Shown here one piece after another: positions 38,320 through 47,512 of a DNA stretch of 64,000 bases. The position numbers were made by a program, and so were the translations under genes. Under the pieces are notes generated by a model. The model was given only the letters and a program-made list of their open reading frames with translations. It was not told the origin of the DNA and searched no databases. Origin of the DNA: Candidatus Zixiibacteriota bacterium. Lineage in GTDB: Bacteria > Zixibacteria > MSB-5A5 > WJJR01. Every line of letters starts with the position of its first letter. Position 1 is the stretch's first letter. Location of the stretch: assembly GCA_036397555.1 (NCBI GenBank), contig DASWIS010000031.1, forward strand, positions 1-64,000, written 5' to 3'.

Positions 38320-40523
38320 ACACAGAATCAGCTCAGGACGAGAGTACCGCCGTTGCAGGGACCGACAATCGCGGGTCCGCCTCCGGCTGGATTCGCATGG
38401 CGGAGCGGCGCTCTGTTCGCATCGCACTGATGCTGATGGTGGCACTGTTGGCGATTGGGATCCGCTTTGTTCATATCGGCGCCGATCCTCCACCGAACCT
38501 GTCGTGGAGCCAGGATGTTCTGACCGACCCGCCGCAGTACTCCTGTTACGCACGTGATGCCGTCGTATTCGGGGATTGGAACCCGCTCAAAGACGACAAG
38601 CAAGTGTTCTTTCTGAAAAACGTTACCGGACTGCTCTGCTATGCGGCTTTCCTTGTCGCGGGACCGAGCATCGCTTCCGCGAACGCCACGGCCGCGATCC
38701 TCAGTCTGCTGACGATTCTGTTTCTGGCCTGGGGAACGGCGCGTGCTTTCGGATGGTGGGCGGGATTTGCGGCGGCGACTTTGCTCGCCAGCGACTTCGT
38801 CTTCGTCGGGTATGGGCGACAGCCGTTTCTGGAGGTCGCGTCCAACGCGACGCTGGCGTTTGCGTTTTGGGCCATTATCTCATCGCGGTCGCGGTCGCGG
38901 TGGTGGCTGCTGGCGGTTGCGGGATTCGTCGCGGGCGCCGGGACGTTTTTTGGGAAGGTCACTGCGCTTCATGCGTTTCCACCGTTCCTGCTGGCCGCGT
39001 CGATTGTCGCTGCGCAATCGCACGGCGAAAGCGCCCCCAGACGCTGGGCGGGCCCGATCAGCTTCGCCGGTGCATTCGCACTGGTTGGATTACTCTGGTA
39101 TCTCTTTGCCTATCGCGTTGCCTCTGCCGAAGTGTTTGCGTATCTCCGGGAGCAATCGAGCTCGCTGTATGGCTTGCCGCTGGGATTCATGTCGGTGGCA
39201 GGGTTCGTCGGAACGTGGTACAGCTTTGGATACGACACGGGCATCTTCACGCACAATCTCGTCATCGGCGTAGCCGGATTCGTCGCGATGGCCGGCATGA
39301 TGATTTCGGAGGCGCATGTCGCCTCGTGGAGGGCGCTCTGCCAGCGCGTCTCGCCCGCCGTCGTGCTCGTTGTCGGGTGGTTTCTGTGCGCCTATGCCGC
39401 ATTCTCGCCGTTCAACTACCGCCCCGTTCGGTACCAGGTCGTTCTGCTGCTGCCGCTCGCCGCCGCCGCCGGGTGGTTGATCGAAAGGATGACTCGCACG
39501 CGCACCCGTGAAGCGATCACCGATCGGGTCTCGTGGTGGGTGCTGGTTCCGCTCACCATCGTGCTTTCGACTGCGTTCCAGCAGTTTGTGGCCCCCTGGA
39601 CTTTCGCGTCGCGCGAATCGCTCTATTCGGACTCCACGTTCACGGTGTCGTATTTTGCCGGCTTGGCGATTGGAGCACTGGTCATCCTCGTGGCCAATCG
39701 AACGGCGTCATTACCCCGGGACTGGCCGCGTGTAAAACCGTGGTTTGCGGCGGCCGCGGCTGCAATCCTGTTGTATTCGGCTGTGGACCAGTCGCGATAT
39801 TTTGCGCAATGGTGGAAACGACCATCATACGCCATTCAAGCGATCGGGGAGGACCTTGCCAAAGTTGTCGGGCCGGGGGCGGCCATTACGGGCGGCTGGG
39901 CGCCGACACTGCGACAAGGAGACGCGCCCATACGTTGCCTGGTTCATATGTTTGCGCTGCAGGAGCCCGAGGGGTTTTTTGAGCGGATGCCGATCACCCA
40001 TGTTGTCATTGAGGATAAGCTCGACAGCGCCTTTCCCGATGAGTACCCGGATCTGGCCTTCAACTCCGAGGTCGTGGCCGTCTACTCCGTTCGTGATCTG
40101 CGCATTATCGTGCTGCGCGTCGCGGGACTCACGGGCAATCCTGAGGCAGATGCGTACCAATTGACGCCCTTCGAGCGAATGAAACACAACTTGCCTTCAG
40201 TGCCGCAGGATTCATTGTTCCTCCACGTGAGCCGGTTTGTCGCCGACTCCGCGTCACACTATACCGGCTGGGCGTACCTGGCGGATCTGTACGCACGGGT
40301 CGACAGCATCGATGCGGCATTGAACGCGTACGAGCACGCTCTCGAATTCGCTCCCGACGATTATGTGTTGCTGGCAGAATACGGACACACATCGTGGCTG
40401 AAATACCGCACCGATGGCGGCCCGCCCGACCGCGAGAGGGCGGTCCGTCTTTTCCATCGGGCGCTGGACCACAGTCCGAACAATACACTGATTCACCAAT
40501 GGTTGCAGCAGGCCCAACAGTGA
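38316..40523 (+). CDS. Membrane glycosyltransferase-like protein with C-terminal TPR region
   Basis: A 735-residue protein. Residues about 30-490 hold around ten membrane segments with an acidic first loop (WSQDVLTDPPQYS), the layout of GT39/ArnT/PMT-type polyprenol-dependent transferases. A soluble domain follows (about 500-620), and the last about 110 residues are TPR-like (WAYLADLYARVDSIDAALNAY). These enzymes move sugars from lipid donors on the outer face of the inner membrane. The start overlaps the aminotransferase stop. The donor and acceptor are unknown. Confidence 0.75.
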   Translation: MNTESAQDESTAVAGTDNRGSASGWIRMAERRSVRIALMLMVALLAIGIRFVHIGADPPPNLSWSQDVLTDPPQYSCYARDAVVFGDWNPLKDDKQVFFLKNVTGLLCYAAFLVAGPSIASANATAAILSLLTILFLAWGTARAFGWWAGFAAATLLASDFVFVGYGRQPFLEVASNATLAFAFWAIISSRSRSRWWLLAVAGFVAGAGTFFGKVTALHAFPPFLLAASIVAAQSHGESAPRRWAGPISFAGAFALVGLLWYLFAYRVASAEVFAYLREQSSSLYGLPLGFMSVAGFVGTWYSFGYDTGIFTHNLVIGVAGFVAMAGMMISEAHVASWRALCQRVSPAVVLVVGWFLCAYAAFSPFNYRPVRYQVVLLLPLAAAAGWLIERMTRTRTREAITDRVSWWVLVPLTIVLSTAFQQFVAPWTFASRESLYSDSTFTVSYFAGLAIGALVILVANRTASLPRDWPRVKPWFAAAAAAILLYSAVDQSRYFAQWWKRPSYAIQAIGEDLAKVVGPGAAITGGWAPTLRQGDAPIRCLVHMFALQEPEGFFERMPITHVVIEDKLDSAFPDEYPDLAFNSEVVAVYSVRDLRIIVLRVAGLTGNPEADAYQLTPFERMKHNLPSVPQDSLFLHVSRFVADSASHYTGWAYLADLYARVDSIDAALNAYEHALEFAPDDYVLLAEYGHTSWLKYRTDGGPPDRERAVRLFHRALDHSPNNTLIHQWLQQAQQ

Positions 40524-41860
40524 TGAATGAGTCCCAACAGCGCGACTGGCGCCCGGATGTGTCCATTGTTGTGCCGGCGCACAACGAAGAGAGTAATGTC
40601 GGCATCCTGCTGGATCAATTCGGTGAGCTATCGCAAAAGGCGAGATTCAGCCTGGAAGTCGTGATGGTCGATGATGGCTCGACCGACCAGACCATGCCGC
40701 GCCTGGTCGATGCACAGCGCAAGTATCGCTTCGTGCGCATCATCTCGCTCCCCTATCGACGCGGCCTGACGGAAGCGTTGCGCGCCGGGTTCTCGGTGGC
40801 GCGCGGCACGATTGTCGTATTCTATCCCGCCGATCGGCAGTTTCACCCCGCCGATATTCCGCGCTTGGTGGAAAAAGTGCGATCCGGGTATGATCTCGTC
40901 ACCGGCCGCAAGATCGGTCAGTACAGCAAGCGATTCGTTTCCAGCTTTTACAATCGGCTCTCGCGCTGGCTGTTTCCGTCGATTCAGGTGTCCGATCTGA
41001 ACTCCGTCAAGGCATTCCGGAGGGAGCTGATCGACGTATTCGATTATCGCCACGACTGGCATCGGTTCTGGGTGGCGATCGCCTCCGAACTGGGGTTCCG
41101 GATCGGGGAGGTCGATGTCACGTTGTATGACCGTCCGTCGGGTCGCTCCAAGTTCGGTTTCTGGCGGATTCCCGCCGGCGTACTCGATTTGCTCGCCGTC
41201 AAATTCCAGTATCACACGATGCGACGTCCGCTGTGGTATTTCGGGCTGACCGGCAGCATGATGCTGACATTGTCGTTTCTGGTGGGATTGGTGGCGCTTT
41301 ACAACCGCTTCGTGCTGCAGTCGGGCAACCGTGCGCTGGCGTTGTTGGTTATGGCCCTGGGATTGGCCGGCATCATGCTGTTTGCGCTGGGCTTTCTGGC
41401 GGAGGCAATCTCCGGAATTCGGCAACAAGTCGAGGCGCTGCGCAGCACGCCGAAGTATCAGGTCTTCAAGCCCCCGACGGCCGACGGGCGCCCCGGACGC
41501 AGCGATCGACCACCGCGAGATTCGCGGGGCGCCCCCGATCGCCGACGTCCGCACGACACGCGACAAACCGGCCGAGCACCACAACGCTCTCGACCCCCGT
41601 CGGAGCAGCGCGCCGCCAACGACCGTGCCGCACCGGCAGTCGTTAAGCCGGATGAGCCCCAGGCAGCGTCAAGCGCGGTTTCGCCGTCTCCCTCGTTGGA
41701 TCGTCCTGAACGCGCGCGCGCGGGAGAAGATGCGCGAGAACGCGAGGGCCCGGCTTCACGCACGGTCGATTCGGCGCGGCCGCGCAACGACGAATCAGCG
41801 CTCGCACCCGACGATTCGATCCAAACCGGCGGCAATCTGTATGGCCGTCGACGCCGTTGA
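40523..41860 (+). CDS. GT2 family glycosyltransferase with membrane helices and disordered tail
   Basis: A 445-residue protein. Residues 10-230 are a GT-A domain with SIVVPAHNEESNV, VMVDDGSTDQT and FYPADRQF (degenerate DxD), close to polyprenyl-phosphate glycosyltransferases (DPM/ArnC type). Two membrane helices follow (about 245-270 and 280-305). Residues about 310-445 are low complexity, rich in Arg, Pro, Asp, Ser and Ala, and end in GRRRR. It overlaps the preceding gene by one base. It probably loads a sugar onto a polyprenol carrier. Confidence 0.87.
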   Translation: MNESQQRDWRPDVSIVVPAHNEESNVGILLDQFGELSQKARFSLEVVMVDDGSTDQTMPRLVDAQRKYRFVRIISLPYRRGLTEALRAGFSVARGTIVVFYPADRQFHPADIPRLVEKVRSGYDLVTGRKIGQYSKRFVSSFYNRLSRWLFPSIQVSDLNSVKAFRRELIDVFDYRHDWHRFWVAIASELGFRIGEVDVTLYDRPSGRSKFGFWRIPAGVLDLLAVKFQYHTMRRPLWYFGLTGSMMLTLSFLVGLVALYNRFVLQSGNRALALLVMALGLAGIMLFALGFLAEAISGIRQQVEALRSTPKYQVFKPPTADGRPGRSDRPPRDSRGAPDRRRPHDTRQTGRAPQRSRPPSEQRAANDRAAPAVVKPDEPQAASSAVSPSPSLDRPERARAGEDAREREGPASRTVDSARPRNDESALAPDDSIQTGGNLYGRRRR

Positions 41861-41868
41861 GCGGTGAT

Positions 41869-43065
41869 GTGGCCAGCAGCGGCGATCGCCTGGACGTCCT
41901 CTATCTGACACACAACTATCCACGCCATTCCGGCGACTTCGCCGGACGATTTGTTGCGCGGCTGGCGCAGCTTGTCGCTGCACGCGGTTTGCGCGTCGGC
42001 GTTCTGGCCCCGCATCATGCCGGGGCTTCCGAAGAGGAGATTAGTGAAGGAATCCCGGTCTGGCGTTTCCGTTACGGTTCCGATGAATCCGAACAGATCG
42101 CATACCGCGGCGATTTCCGGGGCATGTCGCTGACCGGCCCACGCGGGGTGTGGGCGCACGCGCGGTTCATTCGTGCCTTCCGGCGCGCCGCGTCGACTCT
42201 CATCGCGCGGACCGATCCCCGTCTGCTGCACGCGCATTGGTGGATTCCCGGTGGGTGGGTCGCTCGCACGTGTGCCGGTCGCATTCCGTATCTGGTGACA
42301 ACCCACGGTACCGATGTGCGGCTCCTTGCATCCCGTCGATGGCTTCGGCCCCTGGCAGGGAAGGTCTTTGCAAGTGCATCGCGCGTGACCACTGTGTCGA
42401 CGTGGCTCGGCGGTGTCTTGCGCTCGCACGTCGGCATCCCTCAGTCAAAGCTCGGCGTGGCGCCGATGCCCCCCGATGATGAGACCTTCGCTCCGAGCGA
42501 TGCTCCCGCACACGATCAAGACAGTCCGGTGATTCTTGCGGTCACACGGTTCACGCCCCAAAAGCGCAATGAAGTGTTGCTCGAAGCGCTGTGCCTGCTC
42601 AGAGGCCGGGGGCAGCGTCTTCACTGTCGTGTGGCCGGTGAGGGGGGAGGGCTCGAAGAACAGTTCAAAGCGCAGGTTGTGGATAGGGGCTTGAGTGATT
42701 CGATTGAGATGTTGGGCGCATTGCCGGCGAGTCGGCTCGCCGACGAATACCGCGGCGCCGACGTGACGGTCCTGTGCTCCGTCGATGAGGGGTTTGGGAT
42801 GGCTTTGGTCGAAGCGCAGCTTTGCGGCTGTGCGACAGTGGGTGTCCGTTCCGGCGGGATCACCGACATAATCGATGATGGAAAGACCGGGTATCTGGCC
42901 CGGCCGGATGATGCGTCCGATTTGGCGCGCGTCCTGGGCTTGGCGCTCGCAAACGGAGACCGTCGCCGTCTCCTTGCTGCGGCCGGGCGCGAATCAGCGC
43001 TTGCACGGTATTCGTCCGGTGCCATCGCCGAGCGGTTCGTCGGATGGTACCGCGAACTGATATAA
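41869..43065 (+). CDS. GT4 family glycosyltransferase
   Basis: A 398-residue GT-B fold enzyme. N-terminal LDVLYLTHNYPRHSGDFAGR, central VILAVTRFTPQKRNEVLLEAL and the EGFGMALVEAQLCGC motif (Ex7E) place it in GT4. It transfers a sugar from a nucleotide donor in the cytoplasm. GTG 41869 is used; a TTG at 41857 overlapping the previous stop is possible. It is part of the overlapping glycan operon. Confidence 0.88.
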   Translation: MASSGDRLDVLYLTHNYPRHSGDFAGRFVARLAQLVAARGLRVGVLAPHHAGASEEEISEGIPVWRFRYGSDESEQIAYRGDFRGMSLTGPRGVWAHARFIRAFRRAASTLIARTDPRLLHAHWWIPGGWVARTCAGRIPYLVTTHGTDVRLLASRRWLRPLAGKVFASASRVTTVSTWLGGVLRSHVGIPQSKLGVAPMPPDDETFAPSDAPAHDQDSPVILAVTRFTPQKRNEVLLEALCLLRGRGQRLHCRVAGEGGGLEEQFKAQVVDRGLSDSIEMLGALPASRLADEYRGADVTVLCSVDEGFGMALVEAQLCGCATVGVRSGGITDIIDDGKTGYLARPDDASDLARVLGLALANGDRRRLLAAAGRESALARYSSGAIAERFVGWYRELI

Positions 43066-43138
43066 TCGCCGCACCCCGGACGACGCATGGACGGCCGTTC
43101 TGGGATTGGCGATATTGGGAGGCCACACTGCACTCGAT

Positions 43139-43855
43139 ATGAAGCCGCTGGTGATCATACCGACCTATAACGAACGCGACAACATCGCGGCGATCGTGCG
43201 CGATGTCCTGGCACAGGATGGCGCCATCTCCATACTCATCGTCGACGACGATTCCCCCGACGGGACCGGACGGATCGCGGATGATCTCGCCGCGCAGGAC
43301 GGGCGTGTGCATGTCCTGCACCGCGCGGGGAAGGAAGGGCTGGGACGCGCGTATCTGGCCGGATTTCGTTGGGCATTGGACCGGGACTACGACCGTGTGC
43401 TGGAGATGGATGCCGACTTTTCGCACCAGCCGAAGTATCTGCGCGAATTGCTGGCGGCATCGTATCAGGCCGACCTGGTCCTCGGCTCACGCTACGTGTC
43501 CGGTGTTAACGTCATCAACTGGCCGATGAAACGGCTGCTGCTGTCGTACTGCGCCAATGTCTACGCGCGGGTTATTACAGGACTGAGTGTTCGTGATCTC
43601 ACGGGCGGCTTCAAATGTTTCCGGCGGGAAGTGCTCCAGGCCATCGACCTCGATCGTGTCCACTCCAACGGCTACGCATTCCAGATCGAGATGACTGTCC
43701 GCGCTCGTGCCAAGGGCTTCACCGTCCATGAGGTCCCCATCGTGTTTCTCGATCGCGAGCATGGCCAGTCGAAGATGTCCAAGCGTATTGTCCGCGAGGC
43801 GATCTGGATGGTGCCCAAGCTGCGCTGGTTGTCCGCGACCGGCCAACTGAAGTAA
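43139..43855 (+). CDS. Polyprenol monophosphomannose synthase (GT2, DPM1-like)
   Basis: A 238-residue soluble GT2 protein. Its motifs MKPLVIIPTYNERDNIAAIV, IVDDDSPDGTG, VLEMDADFSHQP (DxD) and DLTGGFKCFRREVL follow the bacterial Ppm1/DPM1 pattern. It makes polyprenyl-phosphate mannose from GDP-mannose, a donor for membrane transferases such as the GT39-like proteins in this window. The ATG at 43139 matches the family start. Confidence 0.9.
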   Translation: MKPLVIIPTYNERDNIAAIVRDVLAQDGAISILIVDDDSPDGTGRIADDLAAQDGRVHVLHRAGKEGLGRAYLAGFRWALDRDYDRVLEMDADFSHQPKYLRELLAASYQADLVLGSRYVSGVNVINWPMKRLLLSYCANVYARVITGLSVRDLTGGFKCFRREVLQAIDLDRVHSNGYAFQIEMTVRARAKGFTVHEVPIVFLDREHGQSKMSKRIVREAIWMVPKLRWLSATGQLK

Positions 43856-43868
43856 GTGAGCCGACCGC

Positions 43869-44756
43869 GTGCCTGATCCGTCCCCGAATCGACAAACCGG
43901 CGTCGTCTCGATTGTTTTGGTAACCTGCAACTCCGCACCGTACCTTTCCGGGGTCATCAACGCGCTTCGTCGACATCCTCCCACTGCTCCATGGGAATTG
44001 ATCGTGATCGACAACTCCTCCGATGACGGCTCACCCGCCATCGTGGAAGCGGAATTTCCGAATGCGCGGGTTATACACAACGCGGAAAATCTCGGATTTG
44101 CCCGTGCGGTCAATCAGGGCGCTGCTTGTGCCAACGGCGCCTTCTTGTTGCTGGTCAACCCCGATGTGTCCTGGAGCGGGACGGCCGTCGAGTCGCTCGC
44201 GGATTTCCTGGGTGACCACCCACGGGCCGCCGCGGTTGTTCCCCGACTGATGTATCCCGACGGGACGCCGCAGCCCAGCACGCGGTATTTCCCCAATCAT
44301 CGCAACATTTGGTTTTCACGGGGGTTGCCGCTTTCCCGCATCCCGTTATTGTCGCGCCGCTACACGATCGCAGATCCGAGCTCGCCTACACGTGTCGAGT
44401 CGGCCGCGGCGACTTTCATGATGACTCGCGCCGATGCGTTTCGCGCTGTCGGAGGGATGGATGGTGAGTTTCTGCTCTACGTGGAAGACACTGACCTGTG
44501 TCGTCGCTGGTACGCCGCCGGTTGGGAAGTGTGGATCGATCCACGTACCGTCGCGACCCATGCCTGGATTCATCCGTCCGAACGCGCCACGGCACGGAAA
44601 CGGCTGCATCGCGCCGGATTGCGCCACTACTTTCGGAAGCACTATCCGGAACGGCGCCTCTCAAACCGCATTGTCTTTCTCGGGCTGTGGCTCGGGGACG
44701 TTTGGGATCGAGTGACCGACGCTCTGTATTTTCGACGCCAGAAACACGATGCCTGA
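43869..44756 (+). CDS. GT2 family glycosyltransferase (rhamnosyltransferase-like)
   Basis: A 295-residue GT2 enzyme. SIVLVTCNSAPYLSGVI, DNSSDDGS, NLGFARAVNQGA, LLLVNPDV and the GGMDGEFLLYVEDTDLCRR segment are typical of rhamnosyltransferases in O-antigen or capsule synthesis. The start is GTG, 13 bp after the mannosyltransferase. It overlaps the next gene by eight bases. The sugar transferred is not known. Confidence 0.88.
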   Translation: MPDPSPNRQTGVVSIVLVTCNSAPYLSGVINALRRHPPTAPWELIVIDNSSDDGSPAIVEAEFPNARVIHNAENLGFARAVNQGAACANGAFLLLVNPDVSWSGTAVESLADFLGDHPRAAAVVPRLMYPDGTPQPSTRYFPNHRNIWFSRGLPLSRIPLLSRRYTIADPSSPTRVESAAATFMMTRADAFRAVGGMDGEFLLYVEDTDLCRRWYAAGWEVWIDPRTVATHAWIHPSERATARKRLHRAGLRHYFRKHYPERRLSNRIVFLGLWLGDVWDRVTDALYFRRQKHDA

Positions 44757-45804
44757 TCACACGATTAAGATTCTCTCGGCCATCGGAGGCGGGCTGCTCA
44801 CCGCAATCGCCGTGCCGCTCATCGCGCGCGTGTGCCATCGCAGGGGATGGCTGGACCGTCCGGACGCACGCAAACTCCATGAACAGCCGACACCGAGACT
44901 GACCGGAGTTCCTCTCTTTGTAGCGATCTGGCTGCCTATCATTCTCGTTGCAGTTCTCGATCCGGACCGTTTGGTGGATGCGCACGGGCATCTCCTGGCG
45001 ATACTGCTTGGTGCGTTTGCCGTCCTGGCTCTGGGGCTCATTGACGATCTTCGTCCCGTCCCCGGTGCGACAAAACTGCTTTTTCAGCTCCTGATCGGAT
45101 GTGGTCTGTACGCCGCCGGTGTGGGTTTCTCCCAGCTCTGGATACCGTTTGTCGGAGGAATCGCGCTGGGCTGGCTATCGTTGCCGGTTTCGTTGATCTG
45201 GTTTCTCATTCTGATCAATGCGGTCAACGTCATCGATGGGCTGGATGGTTTGGCGACGGCGACGACCGGCATCGCGTCGTTGGCCATCATCTGGATCAGT
45301 TCGATTTACGATCTCACGTTGATCGGACTCGGGGCCGCCGGACTGTTCGGGGGATTGACGGCGTTCTGGTTTTTTAATCGTCCGCCCGCAAAGGTTTTCA
45401 TGGGTGACACTGGTTCCCTCTCGTTGGGCTACTTTCTGGCTGTTGCCGCGATGCTGGCCCCGATCAAACGGTTTACCGTCGTGGCGTTCTTCGTGCCGCT
45501 CATCGCGATGGCGCTGCCGCTCTCCGAGTCCCTGTTGACTCTGGTGCGTCGGTTGGCGACAGGTCGTCCTCTCCTGAATGCCGACCGTGGGCATCTGCAT
45601 CACCGCCTTCTGCAGGCCGGTTGGCAGACGCCCCGCATCGTCGCCGCCTATGCGCTCATCACGTTGGCATTCAGCATCTTCAGCGTCTTGTTGCACTATG
45701 TCAATCATCGCGCCGTCGCCGCCTGTCTCGGGATTTTTGTATTGTCGATCATGGGGGGCTTGGGTATTATCTTTCGCCGGTCAACGTCAGGTCGCCAGTC
45801 CTGA
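44749..45804 (+). CDS. Undecaprenyl-phosphate sugar-1-phosphate transferase (WecA/MraY family)
   Basis: A 351-residue protein with about ten membrane segments. Family motifs are GLIDDLRPVPGATKLLFQ, LINAVNVIDGLDGLA, KVFMGDTGSLSLGY and RGHLHHRL. Enzymes of this family attach GlcNAc- or similar sugar-1-phosphate to undecaprenyl phosphate and start glycan chains. MraY itself normally lies in a mur cluster, so a WecA-type role fits this glycan operon better. The N-terminal motif has TPRLTGVP where TPRxGG is usual. Confidence 0.9.
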   Translation: MPDHTIKILSAIGGGLLTAIAVPLIARVCHRRGWLDRPDARKLHEQPTPRLTGVPLFVAIWLPIILVAVLDPDRLVDAHGHLLAILLGAFAVLALGLIDDLRPVPGATKLLFQLLIGCGLYAAGVGFSQLWIPFVGGIALGWLSLPVSLIWFLILINAVNVIDGLDGLATATTGIASLAIIWISSIYDLTLIGLGAAGLFGGLTAFWFFNRPPAKVFMGDTGSLSLGYFLAVAAMLAPIKRFTVVAFFVPLIAMALPLSESLLTLVRRLATGRPLLNADRGHLHHRLLQAGWQTPRIVAAYALITLAFSIFSVLLHYVNHRAVAACLGIFVLSIMGGLGIIFRRSTSGRQS

Positions 45805-45851
45805 TCGCCGGGCGCATCCGCAGCAACGGTCCGTCTTCTGGCAGGGGTGTG

Positions 45852-46829
45852 ATGGCCGCAGGGTCTTTCCTCGATTTCGAGAAGCCGGTCGTCGAACTGG
45901 AAAAGCGCATCCGCGACATGCGGGAGTTCGCCTCGGGCGAGAATGTCGAGCTTTCGCGTGAGATCGGCCTGCTGGAGCGCAAGCTCGACAAGCTTAAACG
46001 CGAGACATTCTCCTCGTTGTCGCGATGGCAGAGGGTCCAACTCGCGAGGCATCCGCTCCGACCCGTCGCTCCCGACTACATCGAGAAAATGACCAAAGAA
46101 TTTGTTTCCCTCCACGGTGATCGTGGCTTCGGAGACGATCGGGCCATGGTGGCGGGCCCAGCGATGCTCGGTGATCGGCCGGTGATGATGATCGCCCAGA
46201 ACAAGGGCCGGACGACCAAGGAGAAGGTGACCAACAACTTCGGCATGTGTCACCCGGAAGGATACCGTAAAGCATTACGACTGATGAAGTTGGCGTCAAA
46301 CTCTGGTCGCCCGGTCGTCGTCCTTGTCGACACACCCGGCGCCTATCCCGGTGTTGAAGCCGAGGAACGCGGCCAGGCCGAAGCGATCGCCCGCAATCTC
46401 CGTGAGATGGCGATCCTGACTGTTCCTGTCGTCGTCTGCGTGGTCGGAGAAGGCGCGTCCGGCGGTGCCCTCGGTATCGGGATCGGTGATGCGATCCTGA
46501 TGATGGAGAACGCCTGGTACTCGGTCATCTCCCCGGAGGGATGTGCCTCGATACTCTGGCCGGGGGAGGCAGCGGAGAATGCGCCCCGTGCGGCGGAGGC
46601 GCTCAAACTCACGGCCGACGATCTCTCCGAGATGGGGTTGATCGACCGCATCATCCCCGAACCCCTGGGCGGCGCCCACCGCGATCCCGACAATGCGGCC
46701 TCGATGTTGAGGTCCGCCATCCTTGATGCGATCATCGAGTTGACGGCGCTGTCGGAGGCCGATCTGCTGTCGAGACGACGCGGCAAGTATCGCGTCATCG
46801 GGGTCTATTCTGAGGACAAGACGTTTTGA
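45852..46829 (+). CDS. accA: Acetyl-CoA carboxylase carboxyltransferase subunit alpha
   Basis: A 325-residue AccA of usual length. FEKPVVELEKRI, LHGDRGFGDDRA, VLVDTPGAYPGVEAEERGQ and GEGASGGALGIGIGD are family motifs. With AccD it transfers CO2 from biotin to acetyl-CoA. ATG 45852 is used. accB and accC are elsewhere in the window, and accD is not present. Confidence 0.95.
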   Translation: MAAGSFLDFEKPVVELEKRIRDMREFASGENVELSREIGLLERKLDKLKRETFSSLSRWQRVQLARHPLRPVAPDYIEKMTKEFVSLHGDRGFGDDRAMVAGPAMLGDRPVMMIAQNKGRTTKEKVTNNFGMCHPEGYRKALRLMKLASNSGRPVVVLVDTPGAYPGVEAEERGQAEAIARNLREMAILTVPVVVCVVGEGASGGALGIGIGDAILMMENAWYSVISPEGCASILWPGEAAENAPRAAEALKLTADDLSEMGLIDRIIPEPLGGAHRDPDNAASMLRSAILDAIIELTALSEADLLSRRRGKYRVIGVYSEDKTF

Positions 46830-46946
46830 GTTCAGCGACCGACGATATCTCACGACACATTCCCGACTGTCCCATCGATCGACGGCCAGCGGCCCAGCGC
46901 GCTCCCGCAACAAGACCCGATGCACCGATCTCGGCTCGAGGGCGGG

Positions 46947-46965
46947 CGGAATCCGATGGATTCCG
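46947..46965. other. Perfect 8-bp hairpin between accA and ptsN-like gene
   Basis: Arms CGGAATCC (46947-46954) and GGATTCCG (46958-46965) around GAT. No T-run follows, so it is not a standard terminator. The 213-bp gap between the genes has no other recognised feature. Confidence 0.45.
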
Positions 46966-47042
46966 TCGGGCTCGCCGATTTCATTCGATTGGGGACAGCG
47001 GTTTTGCGCCACGCAGTCATCTGACCTGATGGAGATTCTCCG

Positions 47043-47495
47043 ATGAAGCTTTCGAAGTTCTGCGAAGAAGATTTGATGACATTTGACCTGCAGGGTCAGG
47101 CCAAGGATGACGTCATTGCCGAACTCGTGGAGTTGGCTTCCAGGTCGGGAATGGTGCGGGATCGCGATGAACTGCTGCGCGCCGTCATCGAACGCGAAAA
47201 GCTGGTCACCACAGGTGTGGGTTACGGCGTGGCGTTTCCTCACGCGAAGACGCGCGCGGTCAAAGGGATCGTGATCGCGTTCGGACGCTCCGAGGTCGGC
47301 ATCGATTTCGGTTCCATGGACAAAAAACCGGTCCATTTGTTCTATCTGATCGCTGCGCCGGAGGACGCCATCGGGGCGCACCTCAATGTGATGGCGCGCC
47401 TGTCCTACATTATGAAGAGTGAAAAGAACCGGGAACGACTGATGCGCGCCAAGACAGCCGGTGAGGTCATGCTGATCCTTGATTCGGCGCCATAG
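47043..47495 (+). CDS. ptsN: PTS EIIA-like protein (PtsN family)
   Basis: A 150-residue EIIA(Ntr)/fructose-type domain. The phospho-accepting histidine is in YGVAFPHAKT (His67), with LLRAVIEREKLVTTGVG and VHLFYLIAAPEDAIGAHL conserved. In many bacteria it takes phosphate from NPr and regulates metabolism rather than sugar uptake. No other PTS genes are nearby. GGAGATTCTCCG precedes the ATG. It is 17 bp upstream of mreC. Confidence 0.88.
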   Translation: MKLSKFCEEDLMTFDLQGQAKDDVIAELVELASRSGMVRDRDELLRAVIEREKLVTTGVGYGVAFPHAKTRAVKGIVIAFGRSEVGIDFGSMDKKPVHLFYLIAAPEDAIGAHLNVMARLSYIMKSEKNRERLMRAKTAGEVMLILDSAP

Positions 47496-47512
47496 GCGCC
47501 GGGGGAGTAGAC

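Noticed and set aside
46947-46965. Rho-independent terminator after accA
   Set aside because: The 8-bp hairpin is good but no T-run follows; kept as an unexplained hairpin.
46826-47029. Short frame (67 codons) between accA and the ptsN-like gene
   Set aside because: Starts inside the accA stop region, no ribosome site, arginine/proline-rich composition typical of non-coding GC-rich frames.
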